NCBI RefSeq assembly: GCF_021012875.1
Contig: NZ_JAJMZJ010000001.1
Span: 372,001-436,000 of the forward strand
Direction: 5' to 3'
Source: Peptoniphilus sp. KCTC 25270
GTDB taxonomy: Bacteria > Bacillota > Clostridia > Tissierellales > Peptoniphilaceae
Length of the DNA: 64,000 nucleotides
In this document: positions 9,778-19,444 of the stretch, piece after piece
How positions within the stretch are numbered: position 1 is the first letter of the stretch
How the letters are laid out: each line of letters starts with the position of its first letter
The notes under the pieces: model-generated
Database searches by the model: none
The model's input: the letters and a program-made list of their open reading frames with translations, nothing else
Told to the model about the DNA's origin: nothing
Program-made: the position numbers and the translations under genes

Positions 9778-9806
9778 TTGACATTCTTTGACCTGTACTG
9801 TATCAT
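9778..9806 (+). promoter_or_regulatory. hrcA operon promoter
   Basis: Consensus TTGACA (9778-9783), 17-bp spacer, TATCAT (9801-9806). It starts just after the hemW stop and leads into the CIRCE operator. Confidence 0.9.
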
Positions 9807-9820
9807 TAACTCATAAGCAA

Positions 9821-9847
9821 TTAGCACTCGATAAATGTGAGTGCTAA
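9821..9847 (+). promoter_or_regulatory. CIRCE operator
   Basis: Perfect 9-9-9 CIRCE: TTAGCACTC, nine-base spacer, GAGTGCTAA. It lies within about 15-40 bases of the -10 box, where bound HrcA repressor would block initiation and translation of hrcA itself. Known: HrcA/CIRCE represses class I heat-shock genes, with GroE aiding HrcA folding. Confidence 0.97.
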
Positions 9848-9859
9848 CAAAGGAGGTAA

Positions 9860-10903
9860 ATGGAAGTGGATAAGAGAAAAGTAGAGATACTTAAAGCCAT
9901 TGTTGATTCTTATATACTTTCTCCTGTGCCTGTGGGTAGCCGAAAAATTTCAAAAGATTTTGATTTGGGCATTAGCTCTGCCACAATTCGAAATGAAATG
10001 AGTGATTTGGAGGATTTGGGTTATTTGAACAAACCCCATTCTTCCGCAGGGCGTATTCCTTCTGACTCAGCTTATCGATTCTATGTAGATGAATTATTGC
10101 AAGATTTTCTTTTAAGAGACTCCCATCGATCATTTGATTCTCATGGATTCGATGGATTGGGTTTGGGCTCGGAAGAATTTTATCGACGAGTTACGGAAGT
10201 CTTGGCCAAGGAAACAAATAGTTTAGCTTATTTAATGGTTCCAAGGAAAAGGGATACAGGAATTCGTTTTTTGGATTTGGTAAAACTGGAAAACAATTTG
10301 GTTTTGGCTGTAATTGTTGGAAACTTAGGAATTATTGAAAGAAGTATGTTTCGTGTAGAAGGAGAAATCGACGAAGGAGAATTAAAGATGATTTCGGATA
10401 TTCTGTCGGAGCATATAGTTGGGAAAGATTTTCAGTCAATTTATGGCCTAAAAATTCGATTGTCGGGAGAAATGATTAAGTATCAAGATTTAATTTTGAA
10501 GGTAGTCGAGTTGGGGTCAAATGTTGACAATAAAATTTCCGAGGCAGATATTTACGCGAGTGGAATCACAAATATTCTTCGCTATGAAGAATATCAAAAC
10601 TTAGAACAAGCACAAGAGATTATGGAATATATGGTGGAAAAAGAAAATCTTTTGCGTATGGTTCAAGCATTGCCACCAAATGAAAAATTGTCGATTCGAA
10701 TTGGATCAGAAAACGAGGAACAAATTATGCAACAAAGTTCATTGATTTCTGGTATTTATCACATAGGAGAATCGAACTTAGGTCGTTTAGGCATTGTGGG
10801 GCCCGTACGAATGGATTATTTGCGATTGGCAAAGAAGATTCAGGCTTTCACCGAAGAACTAAGCAATCAATTGGGTGTAAGGAATAAGAGAGGGGAAGAA
10901 TGA
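9860..10903 (+). CDS. hrcA: Heat-inducible repressor HrcA
   Basis: 347 aa winged-helix repressor of the heat-shock operon. The N-terminal HTH (residues ~5-75, with SSATIRNEMSDLEDLGYL and HSSAGRIPSD) is the typical HrcA DNA-binding part. A GAF-like dimerisation domain follows. Perfect AGGAGG four bases before ATG, immediately after the CIRCE site, so it autoregulates. It overlaps grpE by 4 bp (ATGA). Confidence 0.96.
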   Translation: MEVDKRKVEILKAIVDSYILSPVPVGSRKISKDFDLGISSATIRNEMSDLEDLGYLNKPHSSAGRIPSDSAYRFYVDELLQDFLLRDSHRSFDSHGFDGLGLGSEEFYRRVTEVLAKETNSLAYLMVPRKRDTGIRFLDLVKLENNLVLAVIVGNLGIIERSMFRVEGEIDEGELKMISDILSEHIVGKDFQSIYGLKIRLSGEMIKYQDLILKVVELGSNVDNKISEADIYASGITNILRYEEYQNLEQAQEIMEYMVEKENLLRMVQALPPNEKLSIRIGSENEEQIMQQSSLISGIYHIGESNLGRLGIVGPVRMDYLRLAKKIQAFTEELSNQLGVRNKRGEE

Positions 10904-11448
10904 AAAAAGAAGAAACGAAAGAAACAGAAGAGATATTGGAAGAAAATTCTGAATCAGAAGAGGAAAATCTAGAAGAAATGGAACCTACTGAAGAGGAACA
11001 AAATTCTGAAGAAACTGAGGAATGGGAAGAAAAATTTAACCAATTAAATGAACAATTTCTACGTTTGCAAGCAGACTTCTCCAACTTCCGACGCCGCAGC
11101 AATGAAGAGAAAAATAGCTATTTGAATCTTGGAGTGGAAAAAATTGCGGGACCGCTACTCAATGTAATTGATAATTTTGAGAGAGGACTTGCCATTGAAG
11201 AGGATAAGGGCTCTGGGTTTTATCAAGGAATGGATATGGTTGCAAAGCAGCTGATTGAATTGTTAGAAAAAAACGATATAAAAGAAATAGAAGCAAAGGA
11301 TCAAAAATTTGATCCCAATTTACACCATGCAGTATTTGTGGAATCTTTAGAAGGCGTAGAAGCTGGAATCGTGACCGAAGTATTGCAAAAGGGATATATG
11401 CATAAAGATAAAGTATTAAGACCATCTATGGTCAAAGTATCTGAATAA
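10900..11448 (+). CDS. grpE: Nucleotide exchange factor GrpE
   Basis: 182 aa cofactor that releases ADP from DnaK. The first ~50 residues are almost wholly acidic (Glu-rich low complexity), followed by the long dimerisation helix (FNQLNEQFLRLQADFSNFRRR) and the beta-wing (FDPNLHHAVF). Translationally coupled to hrcA by a 4-bp overlap and 30 bp before dnaK. The acidic tail is longer and purer than in most homologues; its role is unknown. Confidence 0.96.
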   Translation: MKKEETKETEEILEENSESEEENLEEMEPTEEEQNSEETEEWEEKFNQLNEQFLRLQADFSNFRRRSNEEKNSYLNLGVEKIAGPLLNVIDNFERGLAIEEDKGSGFYQGMDMVAKQLIELLEKNDIKEIEAKDQKFDPNLHHAVFVESLEGVEAGIVTEVLQKGYMHKDKVLRPSMVKVSE

Positions 11449-11478
11449 AAAATTATAAAATCTTGGAGGTAAAAAATT

Positions 11479-13299
11479 ATGGCAAAAATTATTGGTATTG
11501 ACTTAGGTACAACAAACTCAGCAGTAGCTGTTATGGAAGGTGGAGAAGCAACTATTATTCCTAATATTGAGGGAAATAGAACAACTCCTTCTATCGTAGC
11601 ATTTACAAAAGATGGAGAGAGATTGGTAGGGGAGACAGCAAAACGTCAAGCGATTACAAATCCAGATCGTACCATTTCTTCTATTAAAAGACATATGGGT
11701 ACAGATCACAAAGTTTCTATTGATGGAAAAGACTATTCTCCACAAGAAATCTCTGCTATGATTTTGCAAAAATTAAAAGCAGACGCAGAATCTTATTTAG
11801 GAGAAAGTGTAACAGAAGCGGTTATTACAGTTCCAGCTTATTTCACTGACTCTCAAAGACAAGCTACAAAAGACGCAGGACGTATTGCAGGGTTGGATGT
11901 AAAACGTATTGTAAACGAACCAACAGCGGCTGCATTGGCTTACGGAGAAGATAAAAACGACGAAGCAAGTACAGTTATGATCTATGACTTAGGGGGAGGA
12001 ACATTCGACGTTTCAATTCTTGAGTTATCAGATGGAGTATTTGAAGTACACGCAACTCGCGGAAACAACAAATTAGGTGGCGATGATTTCGACGAAAGAG
12101 TGATTGATTTTATCGCAGATGAATTCAAAAAAACCAATGGGGTAGACTTAAAAGCAGACAAAATGAGCTTGCAACGTTTGAAAGAAGCAGCAGAAAAAGC
12201 GAAAAAAGAACTTTCAAGCACAATGTCTACCAACATTAATCTACCATTTATTACAGCAACAGCAGAAGGTCCATTGCATTTGAATCTTGATCTTACTCGT
12301 GCAAAATTCAACGAAATCACAAAAGATTTAGTAAAAGCAACAGAAGGTCCAGTTCGCGAAGCACTAAAAGATGCTGGTTTACAAGCTTCTGACATTGATA
12401 AAGTATTATTGGTAGGTGGATCTACTCGTATTCCTGCTGTACAAGAAGCAGTAAAACAAATTGTAGGAAAAGACCCACAAAAAGATATTAACCCAGACGA
12501 ATGTGTAGCTTTAGGTGCTGCGATTCAAGCAGGGGTATTAAGTGGAGATGTAAAAGACTTATTGTTACTTGATGTAACTCCATTGTCATTAGGTATTGAA
12601 ACAATGGGTAATATTACCACTCGCTTAATTGAAAGAAATACAACAATCCCAACAAAGAAAAGCCAAACATTTACCACAGCGGCTGATAACCAAACCAGCG
12701 TAGACATCCATGTATTACAAGGGGAACGCCAAATGGCTGCAGACAACGTAACTTTGGGAAGATTCCAATTGGATGGAATTGCTCCAGCAAGACGTGGTGT
12801 TCCACAAATCGAAGTAACTTTCGATATTGATGCCAATGGTATTGTAAATGTAAGCGCAAAAGATATGGGAACTGGTAAAGAACAAAAAATTACCATTACT
12901 TCTTCTACAAATCTTTCTGAAGAAGAAATCGAACAAAAAGTAAAAGAAGCAGAAATGCACGCAGACGAAGATAAAAAACGCAAAGAATTAATCGAAGCGA
13001 AAAACAATGCGGACTCTGTAATCTATGCTTCTGAATCTGCAGTAAAAGAATTAGAAGGTAAGATTTCTGAAGAAGATAAGAAAAAAATTGAAGATGCAAT
13101 TGCTGCCTTAAACGATGTAAAAGATACAGATGATTTAGAGGCAATTAAAGCAAAAACAGAAGAATTACAAAATGCTTTCCACTCTATTTCTGAAGAGTTA
13201 TACAAACAACAAGGAGCAGAAGCTGGTACAGGCGCAGAAAATGCAAATGACGATGTAGTTGATGCTGATTATGAAGTAGTAGACGAAGACGAAGAATAA
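11479..13299 (+). CDS. dnaK: Chaperone DnaK (Hsp70)
   Basis: 606 aa Hsp70. The ATPase domain starts with [11 protein letters not shown] and carries the phosphate-2 motif [12 protein letters not shown] and adenosine motif [13 protein letters not shown]. The substrate domain and a helical lid follow, ending in an acidic tail ([12 protein letters not shown]). Length is typical of Firmicute DnaK, without the ~24-residue insertion of proteobacterial forms. GGAGGT lies eight bases before ATG. Codon use is visibly biased toward preferred codons (few rare Arg/Leu codons), as expected for high expression. A terminator follows. Confidence 0.98.
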   Translation: MAKIIGIDLGTTNSAVAVMEGGEATIIPNIEGNRTTPSIVAFTKDGERLVGETAKRQAITNPDRTISSIKRHMGTDHKVSIDGKDYSPQEISAMILQKLKADAESYLGESVTEAVITVPAYFTDSQRQATKDAGRIAGLDVKRIVNEPTAAALAYGEDKNDEASTVMIYDLGGGTFDVSILELSDGVFEVHATRGNNKLGGDDFDERVIDFIADEFKKTNGVDLKADKMSLQRLKEAAEKAKKELSSTMSTNINLPFITATAEGPLHLNLDLTRAKFNEITKDLVKATEGPVREALKDAGLQASDIDKVLLVGGSTRIPAVQEAVKQIVGKDPQKDINPDECVALGAAIQAGVLSGDVKDLLLLDVTPLSLGIETMGNITTRLIERNTTIPTKKSQTFTTAADNQTSVDIHVLQGERQMAADNVTLGRFQLDGIAPARRGVPQIEVTFDIDANGIVNVSAKDMGTGKEQKITITSSTNLSEEEIEQKVKEAEMHADEDKKRKELIEAKNNADSVIYASESAVKELEGKISEEDKKKIEDAIAALNDVKDTDDLEAIKAKTEELQNAFHSISEELYKQQGAEAGTGAENANDDVVDADYEVVDEDEE

Positions 13300-13308
13300 T
13301 TCAAACAC

Positions 13309-13337
13309 AAAGGGGGCACTTCGGTGCTCCTTTTTTG
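13309..13337 (+). terminator. dnaK terminator
   Basis: 11-bp stem with a TTCG tetraloop (13321-13324) and a following T tract, between dnaK and dnaJ. It ends the hrcA-grpE-dnaK transcript at least partly. Confidence 0.88.
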
Positions 13338-13422
13338 TTTTAATCTAGCTTTCAATACTTTTCAATTGTTGAAAAATAAGGTAAAATTATATATTTGAAG
13401 GAATAGATTATGGAAGGTGCTT

Positions 13423-14553
13423 ATGAGAGATTTTTACGAATTATTAGAGATAGAAAAAACAGCAACGAAAGCAGAAATAAAAAAAGCCTATCGAAAAAAA
13501 GCAAAACAATGTCATCCTGATTTGCATCCAGGGGATGAGGAGGCAGAAAGAACGTTTAAGGAAGTAAATTTTGCCTACGAAGTTTTATCCGATGAGCAAA
13601 AACGAAAAACTTACGATATGTATGGAGAAGAAGGCTTACGATCCGATTTTGGTGCACAAGGAGGCGCTGGATTTGGTGGATTCGGAGATTTCTTTGGAGA
13701 TATTTTCGATATGTTTGGCGGCGGATTCTCTGCGAATTTTAACAGTGGAAATCAAGCCAAAGCTCCTCGTCAAGGGGGAGATATCCAATACAATTTACGC
13801 TTAACTTTTAAGGAAGCCGTATTTGGGGCAAAAAAAGAAATCACGATTCGAAGAATTGAAGAATGTAGTCACTGTCATGGAACAGGAGCAGAAGAAGGAT
13901 CGGAAGTTCACAAATGTGAAAATTGTGGAGGAAGTGGACAAGTTCGTGAAGGAAGAAATTCAGCCTTTGGACGTTTTGTTCAAGTTGTGCCCTGTCCTGT
14001 TTGTGGAGGAACAGGAGAGATTATTGAAGAACCATGTAAAAAATGCAATGGAGTGGGAAAAGAATATTTCAATCGGAAAATAGAAGTAAATATTCCTGCA
14101 GGCGTGGACAGTCGAAGTGTGATTACTTTGCGAGGAGAAGGACACGTTGGAGAAAACGGCGGACAACCAGGATCCATTTACGTATATTTGGAAATTGAAG
14201 AAGACGAAATTTTCAAGAGAAACGGTTCGGATTTGTTTGTGGAAATCCCTATTCGTTATTCCGATGCCGTATTAGGGGGAACCATTAAAGTTCCTACTCT
14301 AGAAAAAATCATGGACTATGAAATACCAGCGGGAACAAGTGGAGGAGAAACTTTCCGAGTGAAAGGACAGGGTGTACCTTTCTTACGGAGGGAAGGAAAG
14401 GGCGATTTGTATTTCAAAGTAGAAATCATCGTTCCTCAAAAAGTTTCTCAAGAAGAACGAGAACTTTTGGAATCTTTGCGAGATTTATCGGGTAATCAAA
14501 TAAAAGAACAAGAAAAAGGATTTTTTGCGAAATTAAAAGATTTATTTGACTAG
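13423..14553 (+). CDS. dnaJ: Chaperone DnaJ
   Basis: 376 aa type I DnaJ. J domain with HPD at residues 31-33, a Gly/Phe-rich linker (~70-115), and four CxxCxGxG-type zinc repeats (CSHCHGTG, CENCGGSG, CPVCGGTG, CKKCNGVG) at about 140-215. Two C-terminal substrate domains follow. It delivers unfolded proteins to DnaK and stimulates its ATPase. Start set at ATG 13423, with GGAAGG before it; the GTG at 13417 is less likely. Separated from dnaK by a terminator and ~120 bp with an AT-rich promoter-like stretch; no CIRCE is present there. Confidence 0.96.
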   Translation: MRDFYELLEIEKTATKAEIKKAYRKKAKQCHPDLHPGDEEAERTFKEVNFAYEVLSDEQKRKTYDMYGEEGLRSDFGAQGGAGFGGFGDFFGDIFDMFGGGFSANFNSGNQAKAPRQGGDIQYNLRLTFKEAVFGAKKEITIRRIEECSHCHGTGAEEGSEVHKCENCGGSGQVREGRNSAFGRFVQVVPCPVCGGTGEIIEEPCKKCNGVGKEYFNRKIEVNIPAGVDSRSVITLRGEGHVGENGGQPGSIYVYLEIEEDEIFKRNGSDLFVEIPIRYSDAVLGGTIKVPTLEKIMDYEIPAGTSGGETFRVKGQGVPFLRREGKGDLYFKVEIIVPQKVSQEERELLESLRDLSGNQIKEQEKGFFAKLKDLFD

Positions 14554-14561
14554 GAGTTCTT

Positions 14562-15479
14562 ATGAATTATATAAAAATACAAATCACTACAGAAATTGAG
14601 AGACAAAACGAATTGATCCTACTTTTAGATGGATTCGGCGTGGAACAGTATGAAGAAATGAGTCATGAAGTAGTGGCAGAACTAGGAAGAGATGAATTTT
14701 CTTGGGATTATGTAGATCCGGAGATTCTAAACATTTCGGAAGAAATGTATCAAGTCACTTTCTATTTAACAGAACACGAGAAAGAGTTAGCCAAAAAAAT
14801 TCAAGAGGAAATTGAAGGTAAGGATTTTGGAACCATTTCTATGGAAGAAATTGAAGAAGAAGATTGGGCGAATAACTGGAAAGAATACTTCCATCCGATT
14901 CCAATTGACGAAACTCTTACCATCGTTCCAACATGGGAAGAATATCATCCAAGAGAAGGAGAAAAAGTCATTACAATCGATCCAGGGATGGCTTTTGGAA
15001 GCGGAACCCATGAGACAACATTTATGTGTATGGAAGCTTTAGCAAAATATGTGCATTCGGGAAATACTGTATTTGATATTGGTTGTGGAAGTGGAATTTT
15101 ATCTCTTGTAGCAGCGAAAAAAGGAGCCAAAAAAGTTTTGGGAATCGATTTGGATCCTGTCTGCGTATCGGCTTCCAATCAAAATGTCGCTTTGAACCAA
15201 ATGGAAGATCAAATTACCATTTTAGAAGGAGATTTGTTCCAAGTGGTAAAAGGCCAAGCAGACATTATTGTATCCAATTTATTTGCTGAGGTAATTGTAG
15301 GAATGCTAGAGGATTTGCAAAAGCACATTGTGTCAGAAGGGATTTTTATCTCCTCAGGAATTTTGGCTGAAAAAGCAGATTTAGTAAAAAACGCATTAGT
15401 AGATTTAGGATATGAAATCTTAGAAGATCATGTAAAGGGAGAATGGGCCTGTGTTGTTGCGAAAGCAGGAAAAAAATGA
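14562..15479 (+). CDS. prmA: Ribosomal protein L11 methyltransferase
   Basis: 305 aa SAM-dependent methyltransferase that trimethylates ribosomal protein L11. SAM motif I DIGCGSGILSL occurs near residue 172 and the substrate motif SNLFAEV near 239, after an N-terminal L11-binding domain. AGGAG lies six bases before ATG, eight bases after dnaJ. Its stop overlaps the rsmE start (ATGA). The dnaJ-prmA-rsmE-mtaB order is conserved in Firmicutes. Confidence 0.94.
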   Translation: MNYIKIQITTEIERQNELILLLDGFGVEQYEEMSHEVVAELGRDEFSWDYVDPEILNISEEMYQVTFYLTEHEKELAKKIQEEIEGKDFGTISMEEIEEEDWANNWKEYFHPIPIDETLTIVPTWEEYHPREGEKVITIDPGMAFGSGTHETTFMCMEALAKYVHSGNTVFDIGCGSGILSLVAAKKGAKKVLGIDLDPVCVSASNQNVALNQMEDQITILEGDLFQVVKGQADIIVSNLFAEVIVGMLEDLQKHIVSEGIFISSGILAEKADLVKNALVDLGYEILEDHVKGEWACVVAKAGKK

Positions 15480-16213
15480 GACATTTCTTTGTAAACAATC
15501 CCATAAATGAAGATGGATATGTGTTTTTATCCCAAGAAGATAGCAATCATCTCCTTCGCGTATTGCGCTGGCCATTAGGAAAAGAATTGAGTGTTTCCAT
15601 CAATGGAAAACAATATTTAGGGATTTTTGAAAAAGAAGAAAATTCTTTAGCCAAAATTTTCATTGTAAAAGAAATTGTAGGGGAAAGAAAGACGGCAGAA
15701 TTGGTTTTATGCCAAGGGGTTGCCAAGGGACAAAAAATGGAATCCATACTTATTCATGGAACAGAAGTAGGAGTGGACCATTTTATTCCGATGCAAATGG
15801 ATCACTGTGTTTCGGATTTACGGAAAAAATATTCTTCTAAGAAACAAAGATATGAAAAAATTGTTTTAGAAGCAGCAAAACAATCCAATCGCCTTGAAGT
15901 TCCTACAGTGAATGAGCTTTATACAGTGGATCAATTATTGGAAGAATTACAGGAAAAAGACGGAATCGTTCTTTGTTATGAAAATGAAGAAGACCTTGGG
16001 TTAGAATCTCTAGAATTAGAAAATTTTGAACGAGTTTTTCTTATTATTGGTCCTGAAGGAGGAATCTCCAATAGAGAATTGGAGCTTTTGGAAGAGAAGA
16101 AAGCAAAGATCGTATCTCTAGGGAACCGAATTTTACGAACAGAAACCGCAGCGATTGTGGCAAGTTATACCTTAAAACGAATGATAGAAAGGCAAACCAT
16201 TGAATCGATTTAA
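15476..16213 (+). CDS. rsmE: 16S rRNA m3U1498 methyltransferase RsmE
   Basis: 245 aa SPOUT-family methyltransferase acting on U1498 of 16S rRNA in the 30S subunit. It has an N-terminal PUA-like part (HFFVNNPINEDGYVFLS) and the knotted SAM site LIIGPEGGISNRE followed by LGNRILRTETA. Start taken at ATG 15476, which overlaps the prmA stop; an upstream in-frame start inside prmA would add a Cys-rich tail foreign to the family. Overlaps mtaB by 14 bp. Confidence 0.95.
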   Translation: MRHFFVNNPINEDGYVFLSQEDSNHLLRVLRWPLGKELSVSINGKQYLGIFEKEENSLAKIFIVKEIVGERKTAELVLCQGVAKGQKMESILIHGTEVGVDHFIPMQMDHCVSDLRKKYSSKKQRYEKIVLEAAKQSNRLEVPTVNELYTVDQLLEELQEKDGIVLCYENEEDLGLESLELENFERVFLIIGPEGGISNRELELLEEKKAKIVSLGNRILRTETAAIVASYTLKRMIERQTIESI

Positions 16214-17507
16214 TACAAAAACACTGGGTTGTAAAGTAAATCACTATGAAACCGAAGCCATAGAAGAAATTTTAGAAAAAAGTGGATTTGAGAAAGTTTC
16301 CTCTGAAGAACCAGCCGATGTTACCATTATCAATACTTGTACCGTAACGAATATGAGCGATCGAAAGAGTCGCCAAATCATTCGAAAAGCGAAGCGTCTA
16401 AGCCCTAACAGTGTGGTTGTAGTTTTGGGTTGTTACGCGCAAGTTTCTCCAGAAGAAATCGAAAAAATTCCAGAAGTGGACATTATTATGGGGACATCTG
16501 GTCGTGAGAAGTTGCCAGAATATATTCGAGAAGTACAGATGGATCAAAAGCAGATTATAGCGGTCAAAGACTATGTTCAAAGTAGCGAATTTGAAAGTTT
16601 GTCCATTGAAAATACTTCGGATCGAACTCGTGCTTATATGAAGGTCCAAGACGGATGCAATCAATATTGTTCTTATTGCATTATTCCCTATGCAAGAGGG
16701 TTTATCCGTTCCCGAGATTTGGAGGATTCTGTCGCGGAAGCAAAAAGATTACAGGAACAGGGATTTAAGGAAATTGTTTTAACAGGAATTCATGTGGGAA
16801 GTTATGGGAAAGATTTAGAAGGAGATTTGCAATTGATCGATTTAATCGAAGCCATTGCAAAAGTTGAAGGGATTCATAGAATCCGTTTATCTTCTGTTGA
16901 ACCAATGACCATAACCGGTGCATTTATGAAACGGTATGTAGATACAAAAAAAGGGATGGACCATTTTCATCTAAGTCTACAAAGCGGCTGTAATAAAGTT
17001 CTAAAAGAAATGAACCGGAAATACACGGTGGAAGAGTATAAAGAAAAAGTAGATTTGATTCGAAAATATATGCCAAGAGCAGGTATTACGACCGATATTA
17101 TTGTAGGATTTCCTGGAGAAACAGAAGAAGAATTTTTAGAAACCCAAGAATATGTAAAAGAAATAGGGTTTTCACGAATTCATGTCTTCCCTTATTCTCC
17201 AAGAAAAGGAACGCCTGCTGCAAAACGGAAAGATCAAATTCATGGGGATGAAAAACAGTCTAGAAGCCATCGCTTGATTGAAACGGGTGAAGAAATGGCT
17301 TTGGAATTTATTAAAAAGAATGTAGAAACTCCTTTGGAAACTTTATTTGAAATGGAAGAAGAAGGATGGATTTATGGCTATACATCCAATTACATTCGTG
17401 TAAAAGCAAAAGCGGAAAAAAATAGGAATAATACCCTAGGACGTGTTAAAATAAAAGAAGTAGGAACGGAACCTGTATTGGCAGAAGTGCTAGAGGAGGA
17501 TGAATAA
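16200..17507 (+). CDS. mtaB: tRNA t6A37 methylthiotransferase MtaB
   Basis: 435 aa radical-SAM enzyme that converts t6A37 to ms2t6A37 in tRNAs reading ANN codons. The N-terminal UPF0004 domain has the three auxiliary-cluster cysteines (TLGCKVN, NTCTVT, LGCYAQV). The radical-SAM triad is CNQYCSYC near residue 157, and a C-terminal TRAM domain follows. It begins with TTG, preceded by AAAGG; no ATG exists before the conserved TLGCKVN, which supports the rare start. The stop overlaps the hinT start by one base (TAATG). Confidence 0.94.
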   Translation: MNRFNTKTLGCKVNHYETEAIEEILEKSGFEKVSSEEPADVTIINTCTVTNMSDRKSRQIIRKAKRLSPNSVVVVLGCYAQVSPEEIEKIPEVDIIMGTSGREKLPEYIREVQMDQKQIIAVKDYVQSSEFESLSIENTSDRTRAYMKVQDGCNQYCSYCIIPYARGFIRSRDLEDSVAEAKRLQEQGFKEIVLTGIHVGSYGKDLEGDLQLIDLIEAIAKVEGIHRIRLSSVEPMTITGAFMKRYVDTKKGMDHFHLSLQSGCNKVLKEMNRKYTVEEYKEKVDLIRKYMPRAGITTDIIVGFPGETEEEFLETQEYVKEIGFSRIHVFPYSPRKGTPAAKRKDQIHGDEKQSRSHRLIETGEEMALEFIKKNVETPLETLFEMEEEGWIYGYTSNYIRVKAKAEKNRNNTLGRVKIKEVGTEPVLAEVLEEDE

Positions 17508-17845
17508 TGGATTGTTTATTTTGTAAAATAATCGCTGGAGAAATTCCATCCAATGCATTATATGAAGACGAGAAAATGTATGCTTTTTATGACATTGATC
17601 CTCAATCGCCTGTGCATTTTTTGGTGATTCCTAAAAAACACATTGCATCAGTGGATGATTTGGAAGAGGAAGATGCACAACTTGTGGGAGAAATTTTTCT
17701 AAAGATTAAAGAACTAGCAAAAAAAGAAAATTTAGACAATGGATATCGTGTAATTACCAATATTGGTGAAGATGGAGGACAGACAGTTCCCCATTTGCAC
17801 TTCCATGTTTTAGGCGGTCGCTCTTTACAATGGCCACCAGGTTAA
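17507..17845 (+). CDS. hinT: HIT-family nucleotide hydrolase (HinT)
   Basis: 112 aa histidine-triad protein, the purine nucleoside phosphoramidase type. The catalytic triad HLHFHVLGG lies near residues 96-104. An N-terminal CLFCKIIAGEIPS carries two cysteines (C3, C6), as in zinc-binding HIT proteins. Coupled to mtaB by a one-base overlap. Physiological substrate in bacteria is not certain. Ends the stretch begun at dnaJ; a new promoter follows for rpsU. Confidence 0.93.
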   Translation: MDCLFCKIIAGEIPSNALYEDEKMYAFYDIDPQSPVHFLVIPKKHIASVDDLEEEDAQLVGEIFLKIKELAKKENLDNGYRVITNIGEDGGQTVPHLHFHVLGGRSLQWPPG

Positions 17846-17884
17846 AAATAATTTCAGATATATCCCTTAAATCTTATGAAAGTC

Positions 17885-17913
17885 TTGAAAAATCAATTCA
17901 GAGAGTGTATAAT
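17885..17913 (+). promoter_or_regulatory. rpsU promoter
   Basis: TTGAAA (17885-17890), 17-bp spacer, TATAAT (17908-17913). The ~60-nt leader holds a short inverted repeat (AATCAATGAAAATTGAT near 17929) before the strong ribosome site. Confidence 0.8.
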
Positions 17914-17977
17914 GGATAAGAATTTAATCAATGAAAATTGATAAAATCACTCTTTTCAAAAGAGGGGAGGGAAATCC

Positions 17978-18157
17978 GTGTCAGAAATTCGCGTAGGTGA
18001 AAATGAGTCTTTAGAATCTGCTCTTAAGAGATTTAAAAGACAATGTGCTTCTAGTGGTGTTCTAAAAGAAGTTCGTAAGCGTGAGCATTACGAAAAACCA
18101 AGTGTTAAAAGAAAGAAAAAATCGGAAGAAGCACGTAGAAAGAAAAAGAAATATTAA
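17978..18157 (+). CDS. rpsU: Ribosomal protein S21
   Basis: 59 aa, very basic, reading [19 protein letters not shown] at the N-terminus (the S21 signature) and ending in a Lys/Arg-rich tail. Starts with GTG, with a very strong AGGGGAGGG site nine bases upstream. S21 joins the 30S subunit late and helps start-site recognition. It has its own promoter and is followed 16 bp later by yqeY, the usual rpsU-yqeY pair. Confidence 0.96.
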   Translation: MSEIRVGENESLESALKRFKRQCASSGVLKEVRKREHYEKPSVKRKKKSEEARRKKKKY

Positions 18158-18173
18158 TTGAGAAGGTGTTATT

Positions 18174-18617
18174 ATGTCTTTGAAAGATAAACTCATGGAA
18201 GATCTTAAGTCAGCTATGAAAAACAAGGACAAAAAACGTAAGGATACGATTACAATGGTTCGTGCTGCGATTAAGCAAAAAGAAGTAGACGAACGCATTG
18301 AACTTGGTGACGATGATATTCTTGATATCATTGCAAAACAAGTAAAAGAACGTAATGCTAGTATTGAAGAATTCAAAAAAGGCGACCGTCAAGACTTGAT
18401 TGATGAAACCAAGGAAGAAATTGAAATCCTATTGAACTATTTACCAGAACAGTTAACCGAAGAGGAATTGGAAGCGATGATTCGTGAAATTCTTGAAGAA
18501 AAACAAATAACTGAAAAGAAACAAATGGGTCTTTTGATGAAGGAAATTATGCCTAAAATCAAAGGAAAAGCCGATGGTAAATTGGTCAATAAAATTGCGG
18601 CACGCATACTAGAATAA
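18174..18617 (+). CDS. yqeY: GatB/YqeY domain protein
   Basis: 147 aa. It matches the YqeY family throughout: MSLKDKLMEDLKSAMKNKDK at the N-terminus, EEIEILLNYLPEQLTEEEL in the middle, and KGKADGKLVNKIAARIL at the end, which resembles the tail domain of GatB that contacts tRNA. Function of the free-standing protein is not established; a tRNA-dependent role is inferred only from the GatB similarity. Co-transcribed with rpsU and closed by a terminator. Confidence 0.92.
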   Translation: MSLKDKLMEDLKSAMKNKDKKRKDTITMVRAAIKQKEVDERIELGDDDILDIIAKQVKERNASIEEFKKGDRQDLIDETKEEIEILLNYLPEQLTEEELEAMIREILEEKQITEKKQMGLLMKEIMPKIKGKADGKLVNKIAARILE

Positions 18618-18618
18618 A

Positions 18619-18651
18619 TTAACCCGGGGGGCAACTCTCCGGGTTAATTTT
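18619..18651 (+). terminator. yqeY terminator
   Basis: 9-bp stem TTAACCCGG / CCGGGTTAA followed by TTTT. It divides the rpsU-yqeY transcript from the long nfeD-led block. Confidence 0.85.
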
Positions 18652-18721
18652 CGATTAAGGCATATTTCCAACGGGTATATTTTCAATATATTGTGGAGTA
18701 TTGTAACTGAAAGGAGAATCT

Positions 18722-19441
18722 ATGAAGAAGTCCGTTTTTACTTTGCTTTTTCTCCTGTTTTTCATTATGCCAGATTCGTTTGTAATGGCGCAGGGGATAC
18801 AGAACCCGGTTTTTTATCATTTTCTTGGAAATCCTTATATTGCAGGGCTCCTTATAACGATAGGGCTGATTTCTTTTGTAGTAGAAGTTTTCACTCCAGG
18901 ATTTGGTTTAGGAGGATTTATTAGTGCCATTTGTTTCCTACTTTTCTTTATTGGGAGTATAGGACTAGGAATCGGATCGATTTTTGCGGTTGTTTTATTT
19001 ATTGTGGCAATTTTATTGATTGGATTAGAACTAATTGTGCCAGGATTTGGACTGCCAGGAATTGGCGGTATCGTTTCTTTTGTTGCATCGATCGTTTTGT
19101 CTATGAGAAGTATTGAAGCAGCGGCAGCAACCTTAGGTATTTCTTTTTTCTTATCCTTTTTAACTTCTTATTTTTTAATCAAAGCAGGAATGCGTTCCGA
19201 GTGGTTAAACCGGGTGGTTCTACCCAACTCCTTTATTTCTTTGCAAGCAGAAGAAAAGGAAAGATTGGAAGTAGGACAACTTGGGAGTAGCAAATCCACA
19301 CTGCGTCCCTCCGGAATAGGGACTTTTAATGGAGAAGAATATTCCGTTATTACAGAGGGAAGTTTTATCGGTTCAGGAGAAGAAATCGTAGTAGTTAAGA
19401 TTGTTGGCAACACATATTATGTGAGAGAGAAGGGAGAATAA
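18722..19441 (+). CDS. nfeD: NfeD-family membrane protein
   Basis: 239 aa. An N-terminal signal/membrane helix (residues 1-23) is followed by about four membrane helices separated by the repeated PGFGLGG and PGFGLPG turns typical of NfeD. A C-terminal soluble OB-fold (~180-239) ends the protein. The ClpP-like protease domain of long NfeD proteins is absent, so this is the short partner form that works with flotillin. It is three bases upstream of floA, the conserved nfeD-floA pair. AAGGAG precedes ATG. It heads an 18-gene run without terminators. Confidence 0.88.
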   Translation: MKKSVFTLLFLLFFIMPDSFVMAQGIQNPVFYHFLGNPYIAGLLITIGLISFVVEVFTPGFGLGGFISAICFLLFFIGSIGLGIGSIFAVVLFIVAILLIGLELIVPGFGLPGIGGIVSFVASIVLSMRSIEAAAATLGISFFLSFLTSYFLIKAGMRSEWLNRVVLPNSFISLQAEEKERLEVGQLGSSKSTLRPSGIGTFNGEEYSVITEGSFIGSGEEIVVVKIVGNTYYVREKGE

Positions 19442-19444
19442 CTC

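Noticed and set aside
11982-13205. Several open frames antisense to dnaK (up to 160 aa)
   Set aside because: They mirror the strongly biased codons of dnaK; no ribosome sites or domain patterns.
13338-13422. Second CIRCE before dnaJ
   Set aside because: No TTAGCACTC or GAGTGCTAA-like halves; only an AT-rich promoter-like stretch.
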